DNA of 64,000 nucleotides from Microvirga subterranea (GCF_003350535.1 NZ_QQBB01000001.1:62001-126000), one strand, 5' to 3'. Positions 44,643-56,603 are shown, counted from the stretch's first letter. Notes: a model not told the origin generated them from the sequence alone. A program made the numbers and translations.

Positions 44643-44748
44643 GGCACGGACCGTGGCTTGATGAGTCACGAGTTATCATGGGACAGTTCGGCCGCGAAAC
44701 CAGACCTTGGCCTTTGACGCATTCGATTCACAGGCCGGCAGACACGTG

Positions 44749-45504
44749 ATGAGCATCGACATAACCGACCTGCGCAGCTTCTACGCCAGCCCGCTCGGCG
44801 GGGTGACGCGCCGCTTCGTGGGCCGGGCCATCGGCCGGTTCTGGGGCCCGCTGACGGGTCTGCGCGTGCTCGGACTGGGCTATGCGCCCCCCTATCTCGG
44901 AGCCGTCCGGGGACAGTGCGAGCGGGCGCTCGCCTTCATGCCGGCGAGCCAGGGAGTGGTGAACTGGCCGAGCACGGGCCCCTCGGCCTCGGCCTTGGTC
45001 GATCCCCTCATGATGCCCCTGCCCGACGCCTCCATCGACCGGGTGCTCCTGATCCACGCCCTCGAAACCGTCGAGAGCCCGAGTGAGCTGCTGCACGAGA
45101 TCTGGCGCATCCTCACCCCGGGCGGGCGGATCATCGTGGTGGTGCCCAACCGGCGCGGGCTCTGGGCCCGCATGGACACGACCCCGTTCGGCTACGGCCA
45201 GCCCTACAGCCGGTCGCAGCTCAAGACCCTCATGCGCCAGACCTGGTTCTCGCCCGAGGGCTGGGCCGAGACCCTCTACGTGCCGCCGCTTCGCAGCCGC
45301 TTCCTGCTCGGCTCCGCCCAGGCCTGGGAGCGGATCGGCTCGGCCATGTCCCTGCCGGGGGCGGGCCTGCACATCGTCGAGGCCACGAAGCAGCTCTACA
45401 TGCCGGGTTCAGTCCGGGCTATCCGCCGGAGCGCGAGACGGCGCCTCGCCCCGGTCTTCGTGCCGGCGCCCGCCTCCCGGGTCGCGGCGCCTCCCGAGAC
45501 CTGA
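44749..45504 (+). CDS. Class I SAM-dependent methyltransferase
   Basis: 251 residues. SAM-binding core is LRVLGLGYAPPYLGAV near 36, MMPLPDASIDRVLLIHALE near 88 and WRILTPGGRIIVVVPNRRG near 124. The methyltransferase 11 fold is clear; the nucleotide motif LGLGYAP is atypical. The tail is arginine- and proline-rich. ATG 44749 (preceded by in-frame GTG 44746) fits. Target unknown. Commonly found divergent to gloB in Rhizobiales, by my recollection. Confidence 0.82.
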   Translation: MSIDITDLRSFYASPLGGVTRRFVGRAIGRFWGPLTGLRVLGLGYAPPYLGAVRGQCERALAFMPASQGVVNWPSTGPSASALVDPLMMPLPDASIDRVLLIHALETVESPSELLHEIWRILTPGGRIIVVVPNRRGLWARMDTTPFGYGQPYSRSQLKTLMRQTWFSPEGWAETLYVPPLRSRFLLGSAQAWERIGSAMSLPGAGLHIVEATKQLYMPGSVRAIRRSARRRLAPVFVPAPASRVAAPPET

Positions 45505-45646
45505 CCGGGCCGCCCCTTGCCCCCGGGCCTCGTCGCGGGGTAAATCCCGCCCAACTTGACTTGAGGCCGGCAAATCGCCAGTGTCCGCGCCGGTCCGGCG
45601 GGGCTCTCATGCCGTCTGCGCCGGTTTTTCATTTCTGCAGAGTCTG

Positions 45647-46600
45647 ATGCGCAGCTATCTCGATTTCGAAAAGCCCGTTGCCGAACTGGAAGCCAAGGTC
45701 GAAGAGCTCAGGGCGATCGGCGAGAACCGGGACGCCGTCTCGATCACCGACGACATCGCCCGCCTCGAAACCAAGGCGTCGGATGCCCTCAAGGAACTCT
45801 ACGCCAAGCTCACCCCATGGCAGAAGACCCTGGTGGCGCGCCATCCGCAGCGGCCCCACTTCGTCGATTACTGCGCCGGGCTGATCACCGAATTCACGCC
45901 GCTCGCCGGCGACCGCAAATTCGCCGAGGACGAGGCCATCGTGGGTGGGTTCGGGCGCTTCCGCGGCCAGGCGGTCTGCGTCATGGGCCAGGAGAAGGGC
46001 CACAACACCGAGACCCGCATCCGGCACAATTTCGGCATGGCCCGCCCGGAGGGCTACCGCAAGGCCGTGCGCCTGATGGAGCTCGCCGACCGCTTCGGCC
46101 TTCCGGTGATCTCCTTCGTGGACACCGCCGGCGCCTATCCGGGCATCGAGGCGGAGGAGCGCGGCCAGGCCGAGGCCATCGCCCGCTCGACCGAGATGCA
46201 GCTCTCGCTCGGCGTGCCGAACGTCTCCGTCGTGATCGGCGAAGGCGGATCGGGCGGCGCGATCGCGATCGCCACCGCCAACAAGGTCCTGATGCTCGAG
46301 CACGCGATCTACAGCGTGATCTCCCCCGAGGGAGCGGCCTCGATCCTCTGGCGCGACGCCGCCAGGGCCCAGGACGCCGCCACCAACATGAAGATCACCG
46401 CCCAAGACCTCCTGCGCCTCGGCGTGATCGACTCCATCGTGACCGAGCCGATGGGTGGCGCCCACCGGGACCCGGCCGCCGCCATCGAGGCGACCGGCAA
46501 CGCCATCGAGGAGGCCCTCAACGACCTCGGCAACATGGGACCGGCGGAACTGCGCGACCACCGGGCCGAAAAGTTCCTCAACATCGGCAGGAAACTATAA
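45647..46600 (+). CDS. accA: Acetyl-CoA carboxylase carboxyltransferase subunit alpha
   Basis: Fatty-acid synthesis enzyme subunit (317 residues, normal). MRSYLDFEKPVAELEAKVEEL begins a coiled-coil start; VDTAGAYPGIEAEERGQAEAIA near 165 and GEGGSGGAIAIATANKVLML near 205 are the crotonase-fold signatures. ATG 45647 is the standard start. AccD and AccBC are not adjacent, as is usual in this group. Confidence 0.97.
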   Translation: MRSYLDFEKPVAELEAKVEELRAIGENRDAVSITDDIARLETKASDALKELYAKLTPWQKTLVARHPQRPHFVDYCAGLITEFTPLAGDRKFAEDEAIVGGFGRFRGQAVCVMGQEKGHNTETRIRHNFGMARPEGYRKAVRLMELADRFGLPVISFVDTAGAYPGIEAEERGQAEAIARSTEMQLSLGVPNVSVVIGEGGSGGAIAIATANKVLMLEHAIYSVISPEGAASILWRDAARAQDAATNMKITAQDLLRLGVIDSIVTEPMGGAHRDPAAAIEATGNAIEEALNDLGNMGPAELRDHRAEKFLNIGRKL

Positions 46601-46632
46601 CAAAGAGGGATTTTTTACCCCCAATTCACCAT

Positions 46633-46669
46633 AACTCCATAACAGCACCGCTTGCGGTAATGCGGAGTT
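46633..46669 (+). terminator. Compound hairpin after accA
   Basis: Outer arms AACTCC (46633-46638) and GGAGTT (46664-46669) enclose an inner ACCGC/GCGGT stem. It lies 33 bases past the accA stop and before the transpeptidase gene. No T-run follows, so it could be a leader structure of the next gene instead. Confidence 0.45.
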
Positions 46670-46742
46670 AAGGCTAACGATTTAGGAAATTGGGGAACTG
46701 TCCGGCACCAATGGCTGGGCAGATCAGAATGCGGGGACCCCC

Positions 46743-48086
46743 ATGATGAAGCGCATCGCATTGGCCGCGAGCCTGACGCTCGCGCTCGCCGCCTGTCAGG
46801 ACGACAACTTCTCGCGGAGCTCGACCCGGCATCTGACGCCGATTCCGCCCGCCGCCATGGCCCTCATGGCCTCCAAGGGAATGTCGAAGAGCGATCCCAT
46901 CCTGATCCGAGCCTACAAGAAGGAATCGGAGATGGAGGTCTGGAAGCGGGGCTCCGACGGCAAGTACGCGCTCCTCAAGACCTATCCGATCTGCCGCTGG
47001 TCGGGCCAGCTCGGCCCCAAGACCCGCGAGGGCGACCGCCAGGTGCCGGAGGGCTTCTACACGGTCGCGCCGTCGCAGATGAACCCGAACTCGGCCTATT
47101 ACCTGTCCTTCGACACCGGCTATCCGAACGCCTTCGACCGGCAGTTCGGCCGCAACGGCGGCGACATCATGGTCCACGGCTCGTGCTCCTCGCGCGGCTG
47201 CTTCGCCATGACGGACCAGAACATCGCCGAGATCTACGCCATCGCCCGCGAGTCCTTCGCCAGCGGCCAGCGCGCCTTCCAGTTCCAGTCCTATCCGTTC
47301 CGGATGACGCCCAAGAACCTGGCGCAGCACCGCCTCGACCCGAATATCGGCTTCTGGAAGAACCTGAAGGAAGGCTCCGACGTCTTCGAGGTCACCAAGG
47401 AGGAGCCGCGCATCGCGGTCGCCGGCGGACGCTACCAGTTCAACCCGGGCGACGAGATCGTGGCCGCCGCCGTGCGCCACAAGCAGGCGCAGGACGAGCA
47501 GAAGGTGGCGGAGCTGGTCGCCGACGGCGTGAAGCCCATCAAGCTCGCCTATCACGACGGCGACTCGCACGAGTCCTTCCGCACGGCGCTGGCCGGCTCC
47601 ATGGGGGCCGACGGCTCGCTCGTGGTCGACGCCCGCATGCGCGACAGGTTCGGCGACGTGAGCCGTCCCGAGGGCCTGTCCTCCGGCCCGCAGGAGATCG
47701 CCCTCGACGACAGCGGCAGGACCAGGCCGCAGGCGCCTTCGGCCGCCATGGCCTTCGCGTCGCTCGATCAGGCCCCTGCCGCTCCGGCTCCCGCCGCGAA
47801 GGCGGCCGCCAAGGCTCCGGCCCCGGCTCCGGCCACGAAGGTGGCGGCCGTCGCGGCTCCGGCTGCGGCTCCCGCCCCAGCACCGGCACCGGCTGCCGCA
47901 CCCTCGGAGACGCCGTTCTACAAGAAGGTGTTCGGCGGCATCGGCGACCTGTTCTCGACCGGCTCGACGGCACAGCCCGCCGCCGAGACCGCTCAGGCTC
48001 CGGCTCCCGTCTCCGTTCCGACCGCCAAGCCGCTTCAGAAGCGCGTGCAGGCGCCGTCGACGGTCAACGTGGCGGCCGTGCAGTAA
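46743..48086 (+). CDS. L,D-transpeptidase lipoprotein, YkuD fold (YafK-like)
   Basis: Murein L,D-transpeptidase family protein of 447 residues. Lipoprotein signal with lipobox LAAC (C18). Catalytic motif HGSCSSRGCF with H145 and C153, preceded by GEPREG-type substrate region (REGDRQVPEGFYTV). After about residue 250 the protein extends with a Pro/Ala-rich low-complexity tail (about 330-400) and a TPFYKKVFGGIGDLFSTGS segment, longer than E. coli YafK. Likely anchored to the outer membrane and acting on peptidoglycan, or like DpaA detaching Braun-type lipoprotein. Ended by a terminator. Confidence 0.9.
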   Translation: MMKRIALAASLTLALAACQDDNFSRSSTRHLTPIPPAAMALMASKGMSKSDPILIRAYKKESEMEVWKRGSDGKYALLKTYPICRWSGQLGPKTREGDRQVPEGFYTVAPSQMNPNSAYYLSFDTGYPNAFDRQFGRNGGDIMVHGSCSSRGCFAMTDQNIAEIYAIARESFASGQRAFQFQSYPFRMTPKNLAQHRLDPNIGFWKNLKEGSDVFEVTKEEPRIAVAGGRYQFNPGDEIVAAAVRHKQAQDEQKVAELVADGVKPIKLAYHDGDSHESFRTALAGSMGADGSLVVDARMRDRFGDVSRPEGLSSGPQEIALDDSGRTRPQAPSAAMAFASLDQAPAAPAPAAKAAAKAPAPAPATKVAAVAAPAAAPAPAPAPAAAPSETPFYKKVFGGIGDLFSTGSTAQPAAETAQAPAPVSVPTAKPLQKRVQAPSTVNVAAVQ

Positions 48087-48111
48087 CGGCCATCCACAGG
48101 ATCCATCTTCG

Positions 48112-48142
48112 AAAGCCCGCCCTCGCCGGTGGGCTTTTTCTT
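48112..48142 (+). terminator. Terminator after the L,D-transpeptidase gene
   Basis: AAAGCCCGCC pairs with GGTGGGCTTT (one G-U) and is followed by TTCTTTT. Convergent side faces ltnD-like gene. Confidence 0.85.
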
Positions 48143-48159
48143 TTGCGGGCCCGATCCCG

Positions 48160-49089
48160 TCAGCTCTCGCCGCCCGGCAGCTTGGTTCCCGTGACCTGAG
48201 CATAAAGGCGCGCCACGGAGGCGTCGTCGTCGCGGCCCATGCCGGCCGCCGAGGTCATGAGGAACATCTGGAGCGCCGCCGCGGAAACCGGCACCGGGAA
48301 CTTCGCGGCCCGCGCCATGTCCTGGATGATGCCGAGATCCTTGACGAAGATGTCGACGGCGCTGCGGGGCGTGTAATCCCCATCGAGCACGTGCGGGACG
48401 CGGTTCTCGAACATCCAGGAATTGCCCGCCGAGGCCGTGATCACCTCGTAGACCTTCGCGAGGTCGAGCCCCTGGCGGGCCGCGAAGCTGATCGCCTCGC
48501 AAGCCGCCGCGATGTGCACGCCGGCGAGCAGCTGGTTGATCATCTTGAAGGCGGCCCCCTGCCCGGCCGCGTCGCCGAGCTCGTAGAGCTTCGACGCCAT
48601 GGCGTCGAGCATCGGCCGCGCCCTGGCGAAGGCCTGAGGGCTTCCCGAGGCGAGGATCGTGAGCGCTCCCTCGGCGGCCCGCTGCGCGCCGCCGCTGATC
48701 GGCGCGTCGAGATAGAGCCGGCCCGTCTCCTCGAGACGCCCGGCGAGGCGGCGCGCCACCTCCGGATCCATGGTGGCGGACGAGATGAACACCGCGCCCT
48801 CCGGCATCGCGGCGGCGACGCCGTCCGGGCCGAACAGCACGGCTTCCGTCTGGGCCGCATTCACCACCACCGACACCACCGCCTCGACGCCGTGCGCCGC
48901 CTCCGCCGGAACGGCCGCGCCGCGTCCGCCGCCGGTCGCGAAACGCTCGACCGCGCCGCGGTCAACATCGAAGCCCGCCACGTCGAAGCCCGCGCGCCTG
49001 AGCGACGTCGCCATCCCGAAACCCATGGAGCCGAGGCCGATCACGGCCACACGCGCCCCTCCTGACGGCCTGTCCGCCTGCACGCTCAT
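48160..49089 (-). CDS. NAD-dependent 3-hydroxyacid dehydrogenase, L-threonate dehydrogenase-like
   Basis: Beta-hydroxyacid dehydrogenase family (309 residues). Rossmann motif VAVIGLGSMGFGMATSLR near 14; substrate site DAPISGGAQRAAEGALTIL near 123; catalytic lysine in GAAFKMINQLLAG near 172. The C-terminus FLMTSAAGMGRDDDASVARLY matches LtnD-like sequences. No otnK/otnC-type partners are nearby, so the threonate role is a hypothesis. Start ATG 49089 (MSVQADRPSGG) fits. Confidence 0.82.
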   Translation of the reverse strand: MSVQADRPSGGARVAVIGLGSMGFGMATSLRRAGFDVAGFDVDRGAVERFATGGGRGAAVPAEAAHGVEAVVSVVVNAAQTEAVLFGPDGVAAAMPEGAVFISSATMDPEVARRLAGRLEETGRLYLDAPISGGAQRAAEGALTILASGSPQAFARARPMLDAMASKLYELGDAAGQGAAFKMINQLLAGVHIAAACEAISFAARQGLDLAKVYEVITASAGNSWMFENRVPHVLDGDYTPRSAVDIFVKDLGIIQDMARAAKFPVPVSAAALQMFLMTSAAGMGRDDDASVARLYAQVTGTKLPGGES

Positions 49090-49239
49090 CGTCGGTCTTC
49101 CTCCCGCTGCGTCACCCGTTGCCACTGTCCGGCGGCGGGGCGCAGGAATCAAGCATTTGCGGCCATGAACCGGTTGCCGGGAGCGATGCCCGTCCCAGAT
49201 TGAAGCCTAAGGGGACCCTGGGTCTGCAGGAGGCACATC

Positions 49240-49491
49240 ATGGACAGCCGCGAGGACAAGATCCGCGTAAGAGCGTACGACCTTTGGGAGCGCCAGGGAC
49301 GCTCCGGCGACCCGCAGGATCACTGGCTCGAGGCGGAGCGCGGCGTGAAGGCCGAGGAGGACGCCCGGGCCGCCTCGCAGGACCGTCCGGAAGCGACCGT
49401 AGAGGACGCGTCTCCGGTCGAAGCCGTCGAGGCTCTCGAAGCGGCCTCGGACGAGAAGCCCAAGCGCAGGCGCACAGCCTCGAAGGACTGA
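49240..49491 (+). CDS. DUF2934 domain protein
   Basis: 83 residues. The N-terminal IRVRAYDLWERQGRSGDPQDHW followed by LEAE is the DUF2934 motif, abundant in Rhizobiales. The rest is acidic with a basic end (KPKRRRTASKD). A strong AGGAGG ribosome site. Function unknown; often near stress-related genes, by family knowledge. Confidence 0.82.
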   Translation: MDSREDKIRVRAYDLWERQGRSGDPQDHWLEAERGVKAEEDARAASQDRPEATVEDASPVEAVEALEAASDEKPKRRRTASKD

Positions 49492-49511
49492 GGATCGCGG
49501 GCGGCCGTTAG

Positions 49512-49706
49512 CTAGCGCTCTTTCTTCGCGGACTTGGCGGTGTCGAGTTCGGGATGGTTGCGTACGAGTCCCTCGCGGGTTTCGGCGAGGCTCTCCCACG
49601 TCCGGGCCATCTCCAGGAGCTGCTCGCGCTGCTCGCCCTCCGGCACCTGCCGGGCCAGGACCCGGCACTCCTCCGCGTGCTTCCGGTATTCCGATGCTGT
49701 CTTCAT
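49512..49706 (-). CDS. Small helical protein of unknown function
   Basis: 64 residues, highly charged, predicted as two helices (SEYRKHAEECRVLARQV and REQLLEMARTWESLAET). Similar small proteins with YRxHAEECR beginnings are common in Bradyrhizobium and relatives, from general knowledge. No known role. Convergent with the DUF2934 gene. Confidence 0.7.
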   Translation of the reverse strand: MKTASEYRKHAEECRVLARQVPEGEQREQLLEMARTWESLAETREGLVRNHPELDTAKSAKKER

Positions 49707-49805
49707 GGCTTTTTCGAACGGCCTGCAAAGCTCGGCACTTTATGGAGCGGCGAGCCAGGGAGGCAATCCCCGCAGGTTCCTTTGCGGAATCCAGTGTCGA
49801 ACAGG

Positions 49806-50045
49806 TCACATGAGCCGGCTACGCCCGGCGGCCGGGCTCTCGGTCAGAAGGCGGGCGAGCTCGGCCCGGATCACGTCGCCGGATTTCGGGCCGATGCCCG
49901 GAACGATCTTCTCGATCTGGTCGGCGATGGATTGAAGCTGATCGATCGTGGTGACGTTCTCGCTCTGCAGCACGTGCCAGGTGTATTGAGGCAGGAGAAG
50001 GCCGGGGATCGGCCCCCAGCAGATCTTCCAAGCGTCATTGGGCAT
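49806..50045 (-). CDS. Small protein with helix-hairpin-helix-like C-terminus
   Basis: 79 residues from ATG 50045, with GGAGA upstream. First half has an aromatic, hydrophobic CWGPIPGLLLPQYTWHVLQ segment. The second half IEKIVPGIGPKSGDVIRAEL looks like a helix-hairpin-helix with PGIG. I do not recognise a family; a DNA- or RNA-binding role is only suggested. Confidence 0.55.
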   Translation of the reverse strand: MPNDAWKICWGPIPGLLLPQYTWHVLQSENVTTIDQLQSIADQIEKIVPGIGPKSGDVIRAELARLLTESPAAGRSRLM

Positions 50046-50181
50046 CTGCCTGTCTCCTCTGGGCCGCGGGGCGAAGGAGCATCGATCCCCGCGGGTGTTC
50101 GACACGAGGGCCGCCGACGCCGGCAGGCCCGTTCCGGGATTGCTGCGACCCGCAGCAACGTCTCAGCAATGGACGACGGGT

Positions 50182-50270
50182 TGGTAGGGGGGGTTAGGAC
50201 TCGAACCTACGTAGGCTTCAAAAGCCAGCGGATTTACTATCCGCCCCCTTTGCCGCTCGGGCACCCCCCT
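50182..50270 (-). tRNA. tRNA-Tyr-like gene, anticodon GTA, divergent structure
   Basis: Read from 50270 leftward, an 89-base cloverleaf of class II type: acceptor AGGGGGG, TG at 8-9, D stem CCC/GGG, anticodon arm GCGGA-TAGTAAA-TCCGC, a long variable arm, T loop TTCGAGT and an encoded CCA (50184-50182). Anticodon GTA would be Tyr. Odd points: position 33 is A instead of the almost invariant T; the T stem needs a bulged A to give a full acceptor pairing; and the first pair is A-T. Located between a small-protein gene and secA. Confidence 0.65.
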
Positions 50271-50368
50271 CCGCAACGCCGACCACGACAAGAAGACAGG
50301 CGCCCGGCCCGCATTATTCCGGCCGCGACACCGGTCGGCCCATCACGGATGCGTGAGATGCCGGTCAA

Positions 50369-50397
50369 GAAAAAGCCCGGCGCGAAGGCCGGGCTTT
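50369..50397 (-). terminator. Terminator of secA
   Basis: AAAGCCCGGC / GCCGGGCTTT stem with a GCGAAG loop; on the minus strand it runs into TTTTTCTTGAC. It lies 24 bases after the secA stop. Confidence 0.9.
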
Positions 50398-50420
50398 CTC
50401 ATATCGGTCGTTGAGGGGCG

Positions 50421-53234
<2,814 letters not shown>

Positions 53235-53489
53235 CGAGAGCCTTCAGACTTTCAGGATTCTGGATAAGGGGGCGATTTGAGCCGCCTTATAGACTTAATT
53301 ACGCCGAAACGCATCTTAAAGGCTGTGCCGGAGTGGCGCAGCCCGACCGTCCACAGGCTTGGCCCCGTTCAAGGCCCCGCGAGCGGCGATGCTGTGACAT
53401 AAATATGCCATCCCTTGCAAACGTAAACACATTCAGCCAACGATCGCGGCGCTTTGTGAGCGGTCGTCAAGCTCACCAGAGGAATCGCA

Positions 53490-54416
53490 ATGACAGTTTC
53501 ACTTCACGTCAGGAAAAGCCTCCAGAAGGGTATTCTGGCCCTCGGGGTCGCCCTGCCCCTCGCGACGGGCGCCGCCCTCGCCCAGACCGGCACTCCGGCT
53601 CCGGCGACGCCCGCGGCCCCGGCTGCGCCCGCCGCCGCGCCAGCCGACCCGGCCAAGGTCATCGCCCGGGTCAACGGCATCGCCATCACGGAGGGCGACC
53701 TGGCGGTCGCGGCCGCCGATCCGGCCCTGCAGCTCCCCAACATTCCGGAAGCCCAGAAGCGCGACATGCTGACCGGCTACCTCATCGACCTGAAGCTCGG
53801 CGCCAAGGCGGCCGAGGCCGCCAAGGTCGGCGACAGCGCGGATTTCGCCCGCAAGCTCGCCTACAACCGGGACAAGGCCCTGCTCGACCAGTACCTGGAG
53901 CAGGAGGCCCAGAAGGCCGTCACCCCGGAGGCCGCCCGCAAGCTCTATGACGAGACCGCCAAGAGCGTGACGCCCGAGGAGGAGGTGCGCGCCCGCCACA
54001 TCCTCGTCGACAGCGAGGAAGAGGCCAAGAAGGCTGCAGCCCGCGTAAAGGGCGGCGAGGACTTCGCCAAGGTGGCCGGCGAGCTCTCCAAGGACCCGGG
54101 CTCCAAGACCGATGGCGGCGATCTCGGCTTCTTCACCAGGGACCGGATGGTCGAGCCCTTCGCGGAGGCCGCCTTCAAGCTCCAGCCCGGCCAGGTCTCC
54201 GACCCGGTGAAGTCCCAGTTCGGCTGGCACGTCATCAAGGTCGAGGAGAAGCGCACCAAGCCGGTGCCGTCCTTCGACGAGATGAAGGACCAGGTGAACG
54301 CCTATCTCGAGCGCAAGGCCCAGCAGGACCTGATCATGGGCCTGCGCAAGGAGGCCAAGATCGAGCGCCTCGACGACAAGGGCAACCTGGTCGAGCAGAA
54401 GCCGCAGCAGCAGTAA
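53490..54416 (+). CDS. Periplasmic parvulin-type peptidyl-prolyl isomerase
   Basis: 308-residue exported foldase. Signal peptide LQKGILALGVALPLATGAALAQ, then a Pro/Ala-rich linker (30-55), an N-terminal SurA-like helical domain (60-145) and a parvulin domain (about 150-250) with VRARHILVDSEEEAKKAA, GGDLGFFTRDRMVEPFAEAA and SQFGWHVIKVEEKR. Strong GAGGA ribosome site. Divergent from secA, consistent with a shared export/folding context. Confidence 0.93.
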   Translation: MTVSLHVRKSLQKGILALGVALPLATGAALAQTGTPAPATPAAPAAPAAAPADPAKVIARVNGIAITEGDLAVAAADPALQLPNIPEAQKRDMLTGYLIDLKLGAKAAEAAKVGDSADFARKLAYNRDKALLDQYLEQEAQKAVTPEAARKLYDETAKSVTPEEEVRARHILVDSEEEAKKAAARVKGGEDFAKVAGELSKDPGSKTDGGDLGFFTRDRMVEPFAEAAFKLQPGQVSDPVKSQFGWHVIKVEEKRTKPVPSFDEMKDQVNAYLERKAQQDLIMGLRKEAKIERLDDKGNLVEQKPQQQ

Positions 54417-54437
54417 GGTTCCGCATCAGCGGACACG

Positions 54438-54465
54438 AAAAGGGCGGCCCGGAGCCGCCCTTTTT
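54438..54465 (+). terminator. Terminator after the parvulin gene
   Basis: AAAGGGCGGC / GCCGCCCTTT stem followed by TT, with a CCGGA loop. Confidence 0.9.
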
Positions 54466-54599
54466 GTTGAGTGTCATTCGCGGCGGGAGGTTGCGCAAGC
54501 CACCAGAGGGGAAGGGAATCCATCAGAGCCACGCGAGAGGGTGGATCCCCATCCCGCGCCTGACCGCGCCGGGGATGACATCGACTCACCAAGCCGATG

Positions 54600-54812
54600 T
54601 CACTTGTTCGTCCGGCCCATCCGGTTGGGATCGACGCCGCCCTCGCGGGTGGTCTGGTTCTCCACGTCGCCCTGGAAGGTCGAGCCGCCGTCGAGGTCGC
54701 GCGGGTCTTCGCCCGTCATGGTGGTGCCCTTGGAGCGGCCGATGCCGGGATCGACGTCGAGGTCGCTGCGCGGACGTTCCTCGGGTTTGGTCTTCGGATG
54801 CTTAGCCGTCAT
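54600..54812 (-). CDS. Small hydrophilic protein of unknown function
   Basis: 70 residues from ATG 54812 with GGAG ahead. The sequence is charged and glycine/proline-rich (RSDLDVDPGIGRSKGTTMTG), without predicted secondary structure, perhaps disordered. No family recognised. Codon pattern and ribosome site support a real gene. Confidence 0.6.
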   Translation of the reverse strand: MTAKHPKTKPEERPRSDLDVDPGIGRSKGTTMTGEDPRDLDGGSTFQGDVENQTTREGGVDPNRMGRTNK

Positions 54813-54971
54813 GAAAATCTCCGTCGTTGAATGGTGGGTCAACGGAGCCGGGAATCCCTCGTTCCAAGCTTGGGCGGGCATTCCCGGCCATGCGCGGGCT
54901 TGACAAAAAGCCTTAAAAAACCACAGGTCGCATTTCCTATCGGCATTCCGACCAGCTCCCCCGGGTTCTCC

Positions 54972-56213
54972 ATGTCCAAGACCGTCTCGCCGCTCGCGCC
55001 CAAGGCCTATCCGACGCTGCCGCCCATCGAAGGCGTGAGGATCGCGACCGCGGAGGCCGGCATCCGATACAAGAACCGGACCGACGTTCTCTACGTGACG
55101 CTCGCCAAGGACACGACGGTGGCGGGCGTGTTCACCCGCTCCAAATGCCCCTCGGCTCCGGTCGACTGGTGCCGCAAGAACCTCGCGAAGGGCACGGCGC
55201 GGGCCCTCGTGGTCAATTCCGGCAACGCCAATGCCTTCACGGGCAAGAAGGGCGCCGAGGCCGTGAAGATGACCGCCGACTTCGCGGCCGCCGCCGCGGG
55301 CTGCCGCGCGTCGCAGGTCTTCATCGCCTCGACCGGCGTGATCGGCGAGCCGCTCGACGCCGCGAAGTTCGAGGGCGTGCTGGAGGCCTGCGAGAAGAAG
55401 GCCAAGCCCACCGCCTGGGTCGATGCCGCCAAGGCCATCATGACCACCGACACCTTCCCTAAGGTGGCGACCCGCACCGCCACCATCGGCGGCGTCGAGG
55501 TGACGATCAACGGCATCGCCAAGGGCGCCGGCATGATCGCGCCCGACATGGCCACGATGTTGTCCTTCATCTTCACCGATGCGCCGATTGCCGCGCCGGT
55601 GCTGCAGGCGCTGCTCAAGAAGGGCGCCGACAAGAGCTTCAACTGCGTGACGGTGGACAGCGACACCTCGACCTCCGACACGCTCCTGTTCTTCGCCACC
55701 GGCGCGGCCGCCCGGAACGGCGCACCCTCGATCACCCTGCCGAGCGACCGCCGCCTCAAGGAATTCCGCCAGGCTCTGGAGAGCCTGCTCTGCGACCTCG
55801 CCCAGCAGGTCGCCCGCGACGGCGAAGGTGCGCGCAAGTTCGTGACCGTGAAGGTGACCGGCGCCACCGGGGCTACCTCGGCGAAGCGCATCGCCATGGC
55901 GATCGCCAATTCACCGCTGGTGAAGACCGCAGTGGCCGGCGAGGACGCCAACTGGGGCCGCGTCGTCATGGCGGTCGGCAAGGCCGGCGAACCGGCCGAG
56001 CGCGACAAGCTCGCCATTTGGTTCGGCGACATCCGCGTCGCCGTGAAGGGTGCGCGCGACCCCGCGTACGACGAGGCGAAGACCACCGCCTACATGAAGG
56101 GCGACGAGATCACCATCCGGGTCGATCTCGGCCTCGGCCGCGGTGAGGCCACCGCGTGGACCTGCGACCTCACCAAGGCCTATGTGGAGATCAACGGCGA
56201 CTACCGGAGCTGA
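54972..56213 (+). CDS. argJ: Bifunctional glutamate N-acetyltransferase/amino-acid acetyltransferase
   Basis: Arginine biosynthesis enzyme (413 residues) of the Ntn-hydrolase-like ArgJ family, which cleaves itself before a threonine. The cleavage motif is [16 protein letters not shown] with the nucleophilic Thr of MATM near 195. Other signatures: [14 protein letters not shown] near 84, [11 protein letters not shown] near 120 and [12 protein letters not shown] near 320. ATG 54972 fits; the frame upstream is not conserved. Confidence 0.96.
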   Translation: MSKTVSPLAPKAYPTLPPIEGVRIATAEAGIRYKNRTDVLYVTLAKDTTVAGVFTRSKCPSAPVDWCRKNLAKGTARALVVNSGNANAFTGKKGAEAVKMTADFAAAAAGCRASQVFIASTGVIGEPLDAAKFEGVLEACEKKAKPTAWVDAAKAIMTTDTFPKVATRTATIGGVEVTINGIAKGAGMIAPDMATMLSFIFTDAPIAAPVLQALLKKGADKSFNCVTVDSDTSTSDTLLFFATGAAARNGAPSITLPSDRRLKEFRQALESLLCDLAQQVARDGEGARKFVTVKVTGATGATSAKRIAMAIANSPLVKTAVAGEDANWGRVVMAVGKAGEPAERDKLAIWFGDIRVAVKGARDPAYDEAKTTAYMKGDEITIRVDLGLGRGEATAWTCDLTKAYVEINGDYRS

Positions 56214-56225
56214 TCCGGTCGGCGC

Positions 56226-56603
56226 TCACGGGACGACCGTGACCTTGCGCTTGAAGACCACGCGCATCGGGCCGCCATGCCGGCCCGTCCCGATGAACGC
56301 GTAGGAGAACTCGTCCGGCCCCTGATAGCCCGGCTTGGCGACGTAGTAGGGCGTGAGCCCCCGGACCCCGGCCATGCCGACCTTCGGCTTCTGGACGATG
56401 ACGGCCTCGTCGATTGCCCCCTCGATGCCGTTGAGGCCGAAGCCGCAGCCCTTGCCGGCCTTGACCGTCATCTCGCCTTCCACCTCCGAGAGATAGCCGT
56501 TGATGTAGGTCGGCGGGACGATGCAGTCGGCGGCATTCGCTTCGCTTCCGGCCAGAAGCCAGGCCGCCAGGCCGGCTCCGACGATGAGACCGATCTTCGT
56601 CAT
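56226..56603 (-). CDS. Secreted protein of unknown function
   Basis: 125 residues with signal peptide (IGLIVGAGLAAWLLAGSEANA-AD). Mature part is small, with two cysteines (DCIVPP and GKGCGFG) and the C-terminal segment FIGTGRHGGPMRVVFKRKVTVV. Perhaps an immunoglobulin-like or beta-rich secreted protein. AAAGGAG upstream of ATG 56603. Convergent with argJ. Confidence 0.7.
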   Translation of the reverse strand: MTKIGLIVGAGLAAWLLAGSEANAADCIVPPTYINGYLSEVEGEMTVKAGKGCGFGLNGIEGAIDEAVIVQKPKVGMAGVRGLTPYYVAKPGYQGPDEFSYAFIGTGRHGGPMRVVFKRKVTVVP

